A DNA stretch of 58,892 nucleotides from Planctomycetota bacterium (GCA_029260735.1 JAJDCR010000110.1:1-58892), one strand, 5' to 3'; counted from the stretch's first letter, positions 1 to 9,132 are shown. Numbers and translations are program-made. The notes: generated from the sequence alone by a model not told the origin.

Positions 1-422
1 AAGTTTTGGCAAAAAATGCCTATATTTCTATTAGCACTACTACTTTGCTTCATCTATGGGAAATTCAAGAAATTTTATTGAAGAGATTCCCTAAGTTACA
101 TCGATCTACAGAAAATTATGGTATTCCAGCCTCAAGGGAAAAATTAGAGCAAGAAATAATAGAGTTAGGGTATACAGTAGTTTCTTCAGAAACAGTACAA
201 GTTCCTATTGAATTTAAAAATTTTGACGAATTTTGGGAGTATGGCTACTGCGCAGGTTGGCATGTTCAATATTTTAACGAAATTTGGGGAGAAAAGATTA
301 ATAAAATGTGGTTTTGGGCACTTACATCTATTCTTCAATTATGGGAAAAAGAGTTAGCGGCTCCCTTCAAAACTTCTAGCAATATTGCAGTTTTATTGGT
401 AAAAAATAATGTTACTCGGTAA
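1..422 (+). CDS. C-terminal part of a probable SAM-dependent methyltransferase (5' truncated)
   Basis: The open frame runs in from the left edge and stops at 420-422, so the N-terminal part is missing; the TTG at position 6 is probably internal. The visible 138 residues resemble the C-terminal cap of class I methyltransferases: a Glu/Leu-rich helix, a segment in which a Gly-Tyr turn leads into a Val-rich strand (about residues 53-66), and a Phe-Asp-Glu-Phe-Trp-Glu-Tyr-Gly stretch (about 72-80) of the type that follows it in UbiE-like enzymes. The SAM-binding motif itself would lie outside the window, so this is a family-level guess. The last bases overlap the convergent gene at 412-1272. No signal peptide or membrane segment is visible. 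Confidence 0.45.
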   Translation, partial: VLAKNAYISISTTTLLHLWEIQEILLKRFPKLHRSTENYGIPASREKLEQEIIELGYTVVSSETVQVPIEFKNFDEFWEYGYCAGWHVQYFNEIWGEKINKMWFWALTSILQLWEKELAAPFKTSSNIAVLLVKNNVTR

Positions 423-1272
423 ACTCTTCATCCTCATTCTCCATGGACAAATCTTTTGTAACGTGACCAATATAAGCGATAAATCCTAGTCCTAGGAGAA
501 TGACCAAAGGAATGCAAATCCAAGGAGAGTTGTGCATATTTAAACCCGCTCCCACTGCTGATGCGGCAAACAAAACACAACGGAAAAACTCCTTACGAAC
601 GGCGAGGTCTATTTCAGGTCCCATTTGAGAGATTTTTTGGCGACTTTCTTCCACGAATTTTTCTAGTTCAGGATTTTTCTCTTCCCGTTCTTGGGCTATT
701 TTTTTTTCGATTTCGCTGGGACTAACTATGTGTTCTTCTTTACGTATCCAGCAGGGAAACTCCATATCACTAGTCATTCCCATTGACGCAATAAACCTCA
801 TATGATCAAAGTCGGGTAGAGCAAATATAAAATCACGCAGTTTTTCCTCTCCCGTTGCCCCTGAAGGTATGACCAGCTCATTTTCTTTGCTAGACAGTAC
901 CCAAAAACAATCTGGTCGAAAAGGGCCATCGGAAGTTGTTCGAATGCTTACTTTTACTAGCTCATTCCAGGCGATTGATTTTTTTCCTTCCGCAGGATGT
1001 TCAGAGAAAACACCCTCTTCTGTGATGGAAACATGATACAGACTTTCTTCTTGGACAATTTTCTTAGGAAATTTTTTTCTGTAGTAAACATACCACAAAG
1101 ATAATCCCACAGCGATGCTAAAGAAAAATGCATCCGTTTTCCCTTTTGTAAGGACAAAGATTCCCATAAAACAGAAAAAGGTTCCCGGGATAAAAAAAAG
1201 AACAAAGTTACTCAGAAAAACTCGAACAAAAAAGTCTTCGATTTTTAAACACAACAAAAGAAGTTTTTTCAA
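412..1272 (-). CDS. hypothetical membrane protein with N- and C-terminal helix pairs
   Basis: A 286-residue protein I do not recognise. Two hydrophobic helices lie near the N terminus (about residues 18-42 and 48-62). A soluble middle region of about 160 residues contains strand-like sequence and a charged helix rich in Glu/Lys (about 190-215). Two further hydrophobic helices follow at about 232-246 and 252-270, ending in an acidic tail. The arrangement suggests a soluble domain inserted between two membrane hairpins. It starts 4 nt downstream of the PI-PLC-like gene at 1277-2185, so the two are probably cotranscribed. It converges with the partial gene at the left edge, overlapping it by 11 nt. 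Function unknown. Confidence 0.6.
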   Translation of the reverse strand: MKKLLLLCLKIEDFFVRVFLSNFVLFFIPGTFFCFMGIFVLTKGKTDAFFFSIAVGLSLWYVYYRKKFPKKIVQEESLYHVSITEEGVFSEHPAEGKKSIAWNELVKVSIRTTSDGPFRPDCFWVLSSKENELVIPSGATGEEKLRDFIFALPDFDHMRFIASMGMTSDMEFPCWIRKEEHIVSPSEIEKKIAQEREEKNPELEKFVEESRQKISQMGPEIDLAVRKEFFRCVLFAASAVGAGLNMHNSPWICIPLVILLGLGFIAYIGHVTKDLSMENEDEEFTE

Positions 1273-1276
1273 TGCT

Positions 1277-2185
1277 TTATTCCTCTATTTGACGAAAAGG
1301 CTGAACACCAACTCTTGCCCACGAATGTCGGCGAATTTTATCTGTGGCAATAAAATTTAGCGAGCCATCATTCAAAGCAGAGTTCCAAAGCAATTTATCA
1401 TTGACCAACCAACCCCGAGTCAAAAAGCCTTGCTCTTGAGAGAATATTCTCCCTATTTGTTTCCATTCGTCAAAAAGTATCGAAATATGTAGATTAACAA
1501 AAACTCGATTTCCCGAAGAAAGCGAGGGTAAATTATAGCCAATAGAGCAATCGATATCGACAAAAGCCAATCTTTCTTTCGGTTGATATCCTGCGTAAAA
1601 AGCTTTTCTTCTTCCTGTTGAATCTTCTCCGCTTCCCGTAAAACAAACAATAATTTTTCCTCGGAGCTGACGTAAACAAGGCCAACCGTATTTTTGAGCT
1701 CCCTGGACAAGATCAGGAGCATCGCGCATTAATTCAGCTGGTTTAAAGAGACGTTCGCTGCCTAAATGAGTTTTTAAAATCTGATCCATTTCTTGGCAAA
1801 AGTCATCATGCTGAAGGTGAGCATTTTTTAAATCGATGAAAAGAGTAATAACATCGTGTTGGGGGTATTCTTGTGACCATCTCTTCAATTTTTCTAGCCA
1901 ATGAGAGAGTTGTTTGTCTGGCTGAGAAGAATAGCTGGATTCGTGTTGCACAGAAAAATTCCAAGAGTTTTTTGATTGAACTATGTCGTACTCTAAAGCT
2001 CGGCATCCTCCTTGCCATGGATTCTTTGTATCCCAAGCAAGTTGATTAGGGATGTTTTCTTTTCTTTGGTAGGAGTTATGTGCTGCCTTCATCTGTACTT
2101 GGTTGTAGGACAAATCTTCCAAATAATTTTGCCCAAAAAGAGCAGAGAGACTAAATGTTATCAAGAGTAAAAAGAAAAATTTCAT
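1277..2185 (-). CDS. secreted PI-PLC-like phosphodiesterase (Ca2+-dependent PI-PLC-C1 type)
   Basis: 302 residues with a clear Sec signal peptide (residues 1-18, cleaved near Phe-Gly-Gln). The mature part has landmarks of the PLC-like phosphodiesterase TIM barrel: Lys-Ala-Ala-His-Asn-Ser-Tyr (about 33-39) with the first catalytic His, Arg-Ala-Leu-Glu-Tyr-Asp (about 62-67) with acidic metal ligands, and Val-Gln-His-Glu (about 79-82) with the second His. The family cleaves phosphodiesters of phosphatidylinositol or related glycerophosphodiesters outside the cytoplasm; the actual substrate here is unknown. It is the first gene of a probable two-gene unit with the membrane protein at 412-1272 and is divergent from the TPR gene at 2377. 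A 12-bp perfect palindrome lies between the two divergent starts. Confidence 0.75.
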   Translation of the reverse strand: MKFFFLLLITFSLSALFGQNYLEDLSYNQVQMKAAHNSYQRKENIPNQLAWDTKNPWQGGCRALEYDIVQSKNSWNFSVQHESSYSSQPDKQLSHWLEKLKRWSQEYPQHDVITLFIDLKNAHLQHDDFCQEMDQILKTHLGSERLFKPAELMRDAPDLVQGAQKYGWPCLRQLRGKIIVCFTGSGEDSTGRRKAFYAGYQPKERLAFVDIDCSIGYNLPSLSSGNRVFVNLHISILFDEWKQIGRIFSQEQGFLTRGWLVNDKLLWNSALNDGSLNFIATDKIRRHSWARVGVQPFRQIEE

Positions 2186-2258
2186 AGAATATCTCCAAAA
2201 TAAATGATCTAAGCTATCATAGTTGTAAGAAAAATTGCCGATAAAATAAAGAAAAAAA

Positions 2259-2270
2259 GCTTATATAAGC
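2259..2270. promoter_or_regulatory. perfect 12-bp palindrome in a divergent intergenic region
   Basis: GCTTATATAAGC is its own reverse complement and sits about 75 nt upstream of the PI-PLC-like gene and about 105 nt upstream of the TPR gene. It could be a dimeric regulator site or a chance AT-rich palindrome; no second copy was noticed in this window. Confidence 0.25.
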
Positions 2271-2376
2271 ATGATCGTTTATTTTGATCTGGCATTCAGA
2301 AACCCAAAAAGCTAAAATAATGGGAGTTTTCATCTACACCTATTTTCTCTCTCACTTTTCCTAAAAAGGAGGAATC

Positions 2377-2880
2377 ATGAGAATCTCGCGTTCAATGATC
2401 AGTTTGCTTATTGTTCTTTTTGTCAGCTCTTTTGTTATGGTTTATGCTGGTGGAACGACTCCTTCTCGTCCGGCCAAAAAAGATGATCCTTATAAAAAAG
2501 GCTATGCATTAGTTCAAAAATTAAAAGCCAAAGAAGAGGCTGGAAAACTCGAAGGAAGCCGAGCAAAAAGTGAGTATCGCAAAGCTCTTAGCTATTTCCA
2601 AAAAGCTTATAAAAAAAATCCTTACAGCCCTGATACTTTAAATATGCTTGCCTTTTGCCAACGCAAAACAGGTGATTTTGACAGTGCGATCAAAAATTAC
2701 AAAAAAGCTCTTGAGCGTCGCAGTAATTTCCCCGAAGCACGTGAATACTTAGGAGAGGCTTACATTCAGTTAGCTATGCAACAAGTAGAAATTTTAAAAG
2801 GTTACGGTTCTAAGGGAGAGCATGCTTTAGAAGACCTTAGCGAAACCATTCAAGATGCTGCTAGTAGTCTAAAAAAATAG
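2377..2880 (+). CDS. secreted tetratricopeptide repeat protein
   Basis: 167 residues. A Sec signal peptide (1-24, Ala-Gly boundary) precedes a charged spacer and two to three TPR helical hairpins (about 62-130), recognisable from the pattern Ala-Leu-x-Tyr-Phe-x-Lys-Ala-Tyr and from Asn-Tyr-Lys-Lys-Ala-Leu followed by Pro-Glu-Ala. TPRs bind other proteins, and a small periplasmic TPR protein like this is usually an adaptor. The start is fixed by a strong Shine-Dalgarno AAGGAGG 6 nt before the ATG. A terminator-like hairpin follows at 2905-2936. No specific partner can be named. Confidence 0.7.
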   Translation: MRISRSMISLLIVLFVSSFVMVYAGGTTPSRPAKKDDPYKKGYALVQKLKAKEEAGKLEGSRAKSEYRKALSYFQKAYKKNPYSPDTLNMLAFCQRKTGDFDSAIKNYKKALERRSNFPEAREYLGEAYIQLAMQQVEILKGYGSKGEHALEDLSETIQDAASSLKK

Positions 2881-2904
2881 ATTAAGATTTCCCACCATCA
2901 TCAG

Positions 2905-2936
2905 GAAGCCGCCTTTAGATTTTATCTGGTGGCTTC
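2905..2936 (+). terminator. hairpin after the TPR gene
   Basis: GAAGCCGCC (2905-2913) pairs with GGTGGCTTC (2928-2936) over 9 bp with one G-U pair and a 14-nt loop. The T-tract after it is weak, so termination may be incomplete. It separates the TPR gene from recX. Confidence 0.45.
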
Positions 2937-2986
2937 TTGCCAATTGTTTACAGCAATCCAACATATCATCTGCATTAAAAAGAAAC

Positions 2987-3436
2987 ATGGAATACAAAAA
3001 AGCCCTCGAAAAAGCCCAAAAATTCTGCGCCTATCAAGAAAGAGCTCCTCAGGATGTCATCAATCGCCTTTCTCGTTGGGGGATTTTCCCTCAACAAATA
3101 GACGAGATTATGGAACGACTCAAAGAAGATCAATTTTTGGATGAAAAACGTTTTGCTCGTGTTTTCACACAAGACAAATTCAATTTTCAAAAATGGGGAC
3201 GCTATAAAATCCGAGCTAAATTGAAAGAAAAAAATATTCCTGAAAGTACTATCTCTTGGGCCATTGAGCAAATCAATGAAGAAAAATATCGACAAGTCCT
3301 GGCCGAGCTAGCAGAAAAAAAACTTCGCCTAATTAAGGGCGATGACAAATACGCACGAGGTCAAAAACTTGCTCAATATCTGCTAGCACGAGGCTTTGAA
3401 AGTGATTTGGTTTGGGATATTGCCCGCCCAGATTAA
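2987..3436 (+). CDS. recX: RecX family regulator of RecA
   Basis: 149 residues, the normal size for RecX. The fold of three three-helix repeats is recognisable: a first repeat ending in Arg-Leu-Ser-Arg-Trp-Gly-Ile, the signature Asp-Gln-Phe-Leu-Asp-Glu-Lys-Arg-Phe-Ala-Arg (about 47-57) with the conserved 'D-x-x-Y/F-A' core, and Lys-Trp-Gly-Arg-Tyr-Lys-Ile-Arg-Ala-Lys-Leu (about 67-77), which matches the family's G-x-x-R-I-x-x-x-L motif. RecX binds RecA filaments and limits strand exchange. No recA is in the window, so it is not in the classical recA-recX operon. The upstream Shine-Dalgarno is weak (AAGAAAC), and an in-frame ATG at 2987 is the only sensible start. Confidence 0.8.
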   Translation: MEYKKALEKAQKFCAYQERAPQDVINRLSRWGIFPQQIDEIMERLKEDQFLDEKRFARVFTQDKFNFQKWGRYKIRAKLKEKNIPESTISWAIEQINEEKYRQVLAELAEKKLRLIKGDDKYARGQKLAQYLLARGFESDLVWDIARPD

Positions 3437-3438
3437 TT

Positions 3439-3466
3439 TTGTACTTTATTGAAAATCTGCTATAAT
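3439..3466 (+). promoter_or_regulatory. putative sigma-70 promoter with extended -10
   Basis: TTGTAC (3439-3444), 16-nt spacer, then TATAAT (3461-3466) preceded by TGC, giving an extended -10 TGCTATAAT. It lies about 120 nt before the TPR-CHAT start. The same TGCTATAAT occurs at 58005-58013, and TGCTATAAC at 28201-28209. Confidence 0.45.
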
Positions 3467-3589
3467 ATTTTAAACAATCTCTTTACCTTGAGATAATAGT
3501 AATACCGTTACTTCCTGAAATAGAGAAAAGAATTCCAAAATCAACTCAGTAGTCTCTTCCAAACTGCATGGTATCAAAGGGCATAACCT

Positions 3590-6500
3590 ATGGCCACTCC
3601 ACAAGATCTACAAGACTTAATTCAGCAATTAGCGATGGCACCTGATCAAGACGAACAACAAAAGTTAATGCTCGATGTTATTCAAAAAAAACCTGTTCTC
3701 TACGCGCAATTTCGGAAAACGATGAAAGAACAGATGAGTAAAGAAGTCCAGGGAGACGAAAAATGGTTGGAGAAGATTCGGCAAGGACGAAAACTACATC
3801 AAGAAGAGAGGTTCTCTGAGGCTTCTTTTGTTTTGGAAGAAGCCCGAGCCACTGCTTTACAGATTTTTGGTAGCAATCACCTCAAATACGCAACTAGCCT
3901 GGAGAGTTTAGCAGAGCTGTATGACTCAATGGGGGATTACACGAAAGCGGAACCCTACTACAAAGATGCCGTCAAAATTACTGAGAAAGAATTGGGACAG
4001 GAGCATCCTGATTATGCCAAAGGGCTTAACAAACTAGCTAAACTCTACCAAGCTATGGGAGAGTTTGATAAAGCAGAGCCCTATTATTTAGAAGCCCTCC
4101 AAATAATTCGCAAGGTTCTAAGTAAAACTCATCCTGATTATGCTCCTAGCTTAAGTAATTTAGCGGAGCTTTATCAGTCTATGGGGGAGTATGTTAAAGC
4201 CAAGTCTCTTCACCTCGAAGCCAAAGAAATATTTGAACAAGCGGAAGGAAAAGACCATCCAGAGTATGTCGCTAGTCTCAATAAACTTGCAGATCTCTAT
4301 CAATTAACAGGAGAGTACACTAAAGCAGAGCCCCTCTATCTAGAAAATTTAGAGAAAACAGAAAAAGAGCTAACTGCCTATCATCCTGACTATGCCATTT
4401 TACGCAATAAATTGGCCGATCTTTACAAACTAATGGGGGAATACGCGAAAGCTAAGTCTATTTACATTGAGGTAAAGGAAACGATTGAAGCTGCCAATGG
4501 AAAAGACAATATGGAGTATTCTAGGAGCCTAGACCAGATGGCGGATCTCTATGAGCGGATGGGAGAGTATCTTGAGGCAGAAAAAATTTACTCCGAAGTA
4601 TGCCAAATTATTGAAGGGCTACTGGGAAAACAACATCCTGATTATGCAACAAGTTTAAACAACTTAGCAGGACTTTACAAATCCGCTCAAAATTATGAAA
4701 AATCTCTTCCCCTATACTTAGAAGCAAAAGAGTTGATTGCAAATTCTCTAGGACAAAATCATCCGAGCTATGCGCAAATTCTGAGCAATCTCGCCTCCCT
4801 CTATCAATCGATGAAGGAATATGATGAAGCGGAAGCTCTTTACCTTTTAAGTAAAGATATTGTCGAAAGATCCTTAGGAAAAGAACACATTTCTTATGCA
4901 AACTCTCTCGATAATTTTGCTGGACTTCTCCAAGTTATCGGAAAATATGATCTTGCCGAAGAGATGTATTTGGAAGCGAAAGCCATCACGGAAAAAACGG
5001 TGGGAGAAAATCATCTTAAGCACGTTGAGCGTTTAGCGAGCCTAGCTTCCTTATACCAAAGAAGAGAAGAGCATACAAAAGCGGAACCTCTCTATCTGGA
5101 AGCAAAAGAAATTATCGAAAAAATGCTCGGAAAAAACCACCTTTTTTACGTTCAAAATTTAAAATCGCTAGCTTTTTACTATCAGCAGCAAGGTGAGTTT
5201 TCTAAAGCAGAGAAATTTTACCAAGAAGCCAAGCAAACCCTAGAGAGAATGTTCGGTAAGAAACATTCCGACTACGAAATACTAGAGCATTTGGCCGATC
5301 TTTACAAAACCAAACAGTCTCCTGATAAGGCTTTGTCTCTTTATCTCAACGCCAAAGACATTATGGAGCGTGCTCTGGGAGATGAACATTGCGACTATCT
5401 ACGAATTTTAGATAAAGTAGCCTCCTGCTACCAGGCAATGGACGCACATGAACAATCCCGCAACTTTTACCTCCAAGCTAAGAAAAAATTAGAAGAAACT
5501 ACGGGAATTGATAATTTTAACTACGCTTCATTACTGCAAACACTATCTTTTTCCTATCAAAAAACGAAAGAATATGAGAAGGCAGAATTTTTTCTTCTTC
5601 AGGCCGGAGATATCCTAAAGAAAATTTTTGGCCAAGAAAATTTTCACTTTCTAAAAAATATCAATTTGATCGCTCACCTTTACTTTGGGAAAAATGAATT
5701 TAGTGAAGCGGAGAAATTCTATAAACAAGGCCAAAAGATCACCGAAAAACTAGTGGAGGCAGAGCACCCCGACTTAGCAGACAGTTTTACTTATTTGGCA
5801 AAAGTTTTTAAAAAACAAAAAAATTATGAAAAAGCGGAGGAGTACTACAATAAGGCACAAAGAATATTCGAAAGTACTTTTGGACAAAAGCATCCCAAAT
5901 ATGCCCAAACTCTAAGTAACCTTGCTTTTTTAAAAATCAAGCAAAAGGAATATGCTCTAGGCTTTCAATGGCTTCTAGAAGCTTCTCGAATCTATGAGCG
6001 TCTTATTTCCAGAATGGGAGCGCTCGGTAATGAAGTGTATTTTTCTCAATACATTTTTCAAAGCAAGAAAATCTATTTTCAAGTTCTCTCACTTTTTGCA
6101 CAAAAGCCAGACGAGTTTAGAGAGTTTTCCGAACAAATTTGGCAGATGGTTTTAGAACGAAAATCTATTTGTCAAAAAATATCTATTCTTGCTCGAGAGA
6201 AATTATGGGCTTCTCAAAAAGAAGAGGGCTACAAAATTTTCTTGAAACTACGCCAACTCAATATTAATTTAATGCAAAAAACGATTGATGGGCCAAAGAG
6301 AGAGAGTTTAAAAGAGTACCAAAACAAATTGGTTGATTTGGAGTGTCAAAAATCAAAAATAGAAGAAGCTCTTTTTGAGGAAATTCCCAAGTTAAAGCAA
6401 GTTAGTAATAATAGCCAAGCAACAGGAAAAATACTTCGTCCTACCCTTCCTCTAAAAGCCATTTTTATCGAATTAATTTCTTTTCCGGAGTATGATTTTG

Positions 6501-7759
6501 AAAAAGAAAACTACCTAGGACAAAAATACCTAGCTTTGGTCATTCGTACAGACAACGAACGAATTATGAGAGCAACAGACTTGGGACCTTGCGAAGAAAT
6601 CCATCCGCTTTTGGAGCAATACCTAGAAGAAATCCAAAACTTTTCCGGAAAAATTCTTTCCCCGGAAAAATCCTCCGTAATTTTTAAGAAACTCTATGAA
6701 AAATTATTTTTTCCTCTTCTCCCTCAAATTGGAGATTACGAAAGACTCATCATATCGCCTTCAGAAGAGATTTCTCTTCTTTCTTGGGAAACTCTTCTCC
6801 AGCCCAACGGAAAATTCTTAGGGGAAGATTACCAAATCAGTTATTTAGACAATGGTAAGGATATGCTTCGTTTTTCTGCTTCACCTAAAGTAGTGAAAGA
6901 GGATATTCTCGTTGCTAACCCTAGCTTTGATCTTTCTCGGAACATTGAGGAATCTAAACAAGAAAGTTTAAATCGTTTAGAAAAAAGCATTTTTGAAGCA
7001 CCTCAAGCCCAAGAGATTTCTCATTTTCCAGAAATGCCTTCCTCAGAAGAAGAGGTTGAAAAAATTTGCAGTATGCTTTTTGATAAGCATCTCCTATTGA
7101 TCCAAAAAAATGCTCTCAAGAAAAATCTAAAAAAGGCAAAATCTCCCCGTTTTCTTCATCTGGCCTGTCCTTGTCATGTAAAACAAGAAGAAGTCAAACA
7201 AGAAGAAGTCAAACAAGAAGAAGCCAAAGATAAATCCAGCTACTCTTGGCAAAGCTTTCGAAACCCACTTCTGGGGGCCAGTATTGTTCTAGCAGGAGCC
7301 AATGCTTTTTTAGAAAATAAAGAGGCAGTGGAAGGAGCCGAAGATGGCTTCTTGAGTGCTCAAGAAATAGTCAGCCTCGACCTTAGAGGAACGGAAATGG
7401 TTGTTCTCTCTCATTTTAAAGTAGAAAGCCTTCAAAGCCATCTAGCTCTTCATGGTTTGCGAAACTCATTCCTGCTGGCAGGGGCTCAAAATGTCATAAT
7501 GAGTTTGTGGAGAGGAGAAGAAGATCAGACCCAAGAATTTCTGATGAACTTTTATCGTAAAGTGCTACGAAGACAAGAAAAAAGTGCTGCCTTGAAAGAA
7601 ACTCAACAAGAATTTATCACCAAAACAAGACAGAAAGGCCATTTCCCCCATCCCGCTTTTTGGGGAAACTTCATTTGCATAGGAAACCCCGGAAAAGGAG
7701 ATTCTTCTGGAAAATCCCAATCACTCGTGAAAAGCATATTTCAAAAAAGATCTAGATAG
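3590..7759 (+). CDS. giant TPR protein with C-terminal CHAT (caspase-like) domain, probably catalytically dead
   Basis: 1389 residues. After about 60 N-terminal residues come roughly 17 kinesin-light-chain-like TPR units of about 42 residues (about 80-800), with the recurring elements His-Pro-Asp-Tyr-Ala, Leu-Ala-x-Leu-Tyr and Tyr-x-x-Ala-Glu-Pro-Tyr-Tyr. A helical connector leads to a CHAT domain (about 1000-1370), identified by its conserved end: Ala-Gly-Ala-Gln-Asn-Val-Ile-Met-Ser-Leu-Trp. CHAT proteases use a His in an H-x-A-x-H-G motif and a Cys in S-A-C-x-T/S-G. Here these read His-Leu-Ala-Cys-Pro-Cys-His-Val and Ser-His-Phe-Lys-Val-Glu, so the catalytic Cys is absent. A three-fold 15-nt repeat (7178-7222) directly follows the His motif. 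No signal peptide is seen. It is probably a scaffold or a pseudo-protease; TPR-CHAT proteins in general act in bacterial defence or cell-death circuits. Confidence 0.8.
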   Translation: MATPQDLQDLIQQLAMAPDQDEQQKLMLDVIQKKPVLYAQFRKTMKEQMSKEVQGDEKWLEKIRQGRKLHQEERFSEASFVLEEARATALQIFGSNHLKYATSLESLAELYDSMGDYTKAEPYYKDAVKITEKELGQEHPDYAKGLNKLAKLYQAMGEFDKAEPYYLEALQIIRKVLSKTHPDYAPSLSNLAELYQSMGEYVKAKSLHLEAKEIFEQAEGKDHPEYVASLNKLADLYQLTGEYTKAEPLYLENLEKTEKELTAYHPDYAILRNKLADLYKLMGEYAKAKSIYIEVKETIEAANGKDNMEYSRSLDQMADLYERMGEYLEAEKIYSEVCQIIEGLLGKQHPDYATSLNNLAGLYKSAQNYEKSLPLYLEAKELIANSLGQNHPSYAQILSNLASLYQSMKEYDEAEALYLLSKDIVERSLGKEHISYANSLDNFAGLLQVIGKYDLAEEMYLEAKAITEKTVGENHLKHVERLASLASLYQRREEHTKAEPLYLEAKEIIEKMLGKNHLFYVQNLKSLAFYYQQQGEFSKAEKFYQEAKQTLERMFGKKHSDYEILEHLADLYKTKQSPDKALSLYLNAKDIMERALGDEHCDYLRILDKVASCYQAMDAHEQSRNFYLQAKKKLEETTGIDNFNYASLLQTLSFSYQKTKEYEKAEFFLLQAGDILKKIFGQENFHFLKNINLIAHLYFGKNEFSEAEKFYKQGQKITEKLVEAEHPDLADSFTYLAKVFKKQKNYEKAEEYYNKAQRIFESTFGQKHPKYAQTLSNLAFLKIKQKEYALGFQWLLEASRIYERLISRMGALGNEVYFSQYIFQSKKIYFQVLSLFAQKPDEFREFSEQIWQMVLERKSICQKISILAREKLWASQKEEGYKIFLKLRQLNINLMQKTIDGPKRESLKEYQNKLVDLECQKSKIEEALFEEIPKLKQVSNNSQATGKILRPTLPLKAIFIELISFPEYDFEKENYLGQKYLALVIRTDNERIMRATDLGPCEEIHPLLEQYLEEIQNFSGKILSPEKSSVIFKKLYEKLFFPLLPQIGDYERLIISPSEEISLLSWETLLQPNGKFLGEDYQISYLDNGKDMLRFSASPKVVKEDILVANPSFDLSRNIEESKQESLNRLEKSIFEAPQAQEISHFPEMPSSEEEVEKICSMLFDKHLLLIQKNALKKNLKKAKSPRFLHLACPCHVKQEEVKQEEVKQEEAKDKSSYSWQSFRNPLLGASIVLAGANAFLENKEAVEGAEDGFLSAQEIVSLDLRGTEMVVLSHFKVESLQSHLALHGLRNSFLLAGAQNVIMSLWRGEEDQTQEFLMNFYRKVLRRQEKSAALKETQQEFITKTRQKGHFPHPAFWGNFICIGNPGKGDSSGKSQSLVKSIFQKRSR
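7178..7222 (+). repeat. three tandem 15-nt repeats inside the CHAT domain
   Basis: Units 7178-7192, 7193-7207 and 7208-7222 read GTMAAACAAGAAGAA (M = A or C) and encode Val-Lys-Gln-Glu-Glu three times. The array is in frame and sits immediately after the His motif of the CHAT domain, lengthening a loop near the former active site. Confidence 0.85.
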
Positions 7760-7910
7760 AAGAAGAAAAAGTCCTCTCATTTAACTAACGAAAGTGGGGA
7801 TTATTTTTTTACAGAAAATAACTACCCGTCATCAAATTACTTTGTTATAAGACTATATAAAATAAAAAGACTTAATGAATGACACGCCCTAGTTATCTAG
7901 AAAAAGGACT

Positions 7911-9119
7911 ATGAAAAAAAATCAAGAAAAAGACAACTACAGATTGGAAGCACCATTTGATTTCTTAGGATCAGAAACTCGCAATTGGCCTTATTTCGCT
8001 TACCAAATATTAAGAAATGATTGTGTTCAATTTAGCGAAACGATGCAATGTTGGTTAATTTCTGGCTACCATGAAGTAAAAGAGTTATTGCATCATTCGG
8101 ATATTTCTGCTACTGCAGCAGGCTATGCCGATGGGAGTCTAGCCCAATGGCTACTTTTTTCAGATCCTCCTTATCATAAAAAAATTCGAACTTTAATTCG
8201 TAATAAATTTTCTCTTAGGCAGATTAATGATTTAAAACAGCAAATTGATGATCTAACAAAAGAGTTAGTTTTTAGTCTAAAAAAACAAGCAGAAATAGAT
8301 TTAGTACAGGATCTCTTTTATCCCTTGACATTGATTACCATTACTAGGGTAATCGGGCTTCCAGAACAAGATTTTCGTTATTTTCAAGAATGTTCAAATC
8401 AAATTGTTCAATTTATTGAGTGCATTTTTTCTAGCGAGGAAATCACCCAAAAGGGTCTGGCTAAAATGAAGGAGTTAAACGAGTATGTGGATAATCTTAT
8501 CCGCGAAGAAAGATTTCCCCCAGACTCAATTTTAGCTATTCTCCTAAAAGCAGAGCAAAAGCAACTGATCAATCGCTCTAACTTAAACGCTACCATAATT
8601 ATGCTGCTTGTTACTGGCCACAAAACAAGCGTAGGTCTTTTAGGAAATGGTTTAAAAGCTCTCTTGCAAAATGAAAAAGAGTGGTGTAAGCTCAAGGCCC
8701 AACCAAAACTAATGCGATCTGCCATCGAAGAACTCCTGCGTTTTGACACACCAGTGCAAACCGTATTAAAAGTGGCTTTACAAGATATTGCCATTAATGA
8801 TAAAATTATTAAAGAAGGAGAGTTTGTGCTTTTGTTAATGGGCTCAGCCAATCATGATACTAGAGTATTTGAGAAGCCAGAGAAGTTAATGATTGATAGA
8901 GAGCCTAACTTGCATTTTAGTTTTGGTCATGGTATTCATTATTGTTTGGGATCCATATTGGCTAAATTACAAATTGAAGCCGTTTTGGAAACTATTATGA
9001 ATGAACTTCCGCATATTCAATTAACAAAACAAGACTTTGCTTGGAGTATCGGCACTGGTTTTCGGCGTTTAGAAAAGTTAAAAGTGATGAGTAATGTCGA
9101 GCAAAAACTACGGGCTTAA
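7911..9119 (+). CDS. soluble bacterial cytochrome P450
   Basis: 402 residues, typical for a soluble class I P450 needing separate ferredoxin and reductase (none in the window). Visible motifs are the K-helix Glu-Glu-Leu-Leu-Arg (ExxR, about 274-278), the heme loop Phe-Ser-Phe-Gly-His-Gly-Ile-His-Tyr-Cys-Leu-Gly (about 342-353) with the Cys ligand, and the I-helix Val-Thr-Gly-His-Lys-Thr-Ser (about 233-239). The usual acid before the I-helix Thr (Gly-His-Glu/Asp-Thr) is Lys here, an unusual change in the proton-delivery pair. Only 13 nt separate it from the carbamoyltransferase at 9133, so the two form an operon, which suggests tailoring of a secondary metabolite. The ATG at 7911 follows AAAAGGA. 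Confidence 0.9.
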   Translation: MKKNQEKDNYRLEAPFDFLGSETRNWPYFAYQILRNDCVQFSETMQCWLISGYHEVKELLHHSDISATAAGYADGSLAQWLLFSDPPYHKKIRTLIRNKFSLRQINDLKQQIDDLTKELVFSLKKQAEIDLVQDLFYPLTLITITRVIGLPEQDFRYFQECSNQIVQFIECIFSSEEITQKGLAKMKELNEYVDNLIREERFPPDSILAILLKAEQKQLINRSNLNATIIMLLVTGHKTSVGLLGNGLKALLQNEKEWCKLKAQPKLMRSAIEELLRFDTPVQTVLKVALQDIAINDKIIKEGEFVLLLMGSANHDTRVFEKPEKLMIDREPNLHFSFGHGIHYCLGSILAKLQIEAVLETIMNELPHIQLTKQDFAWSIGTGFRRLEKLKVMSNVEQKLRA

Positions 9120-9132
9120 CTAAGGATTTCTT

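Noticed and set aside
2929..3144. Open frame overlapping recX
   Set aside because: Out of frame with recX, begins inside a terminator hairpin, no recognisable product.
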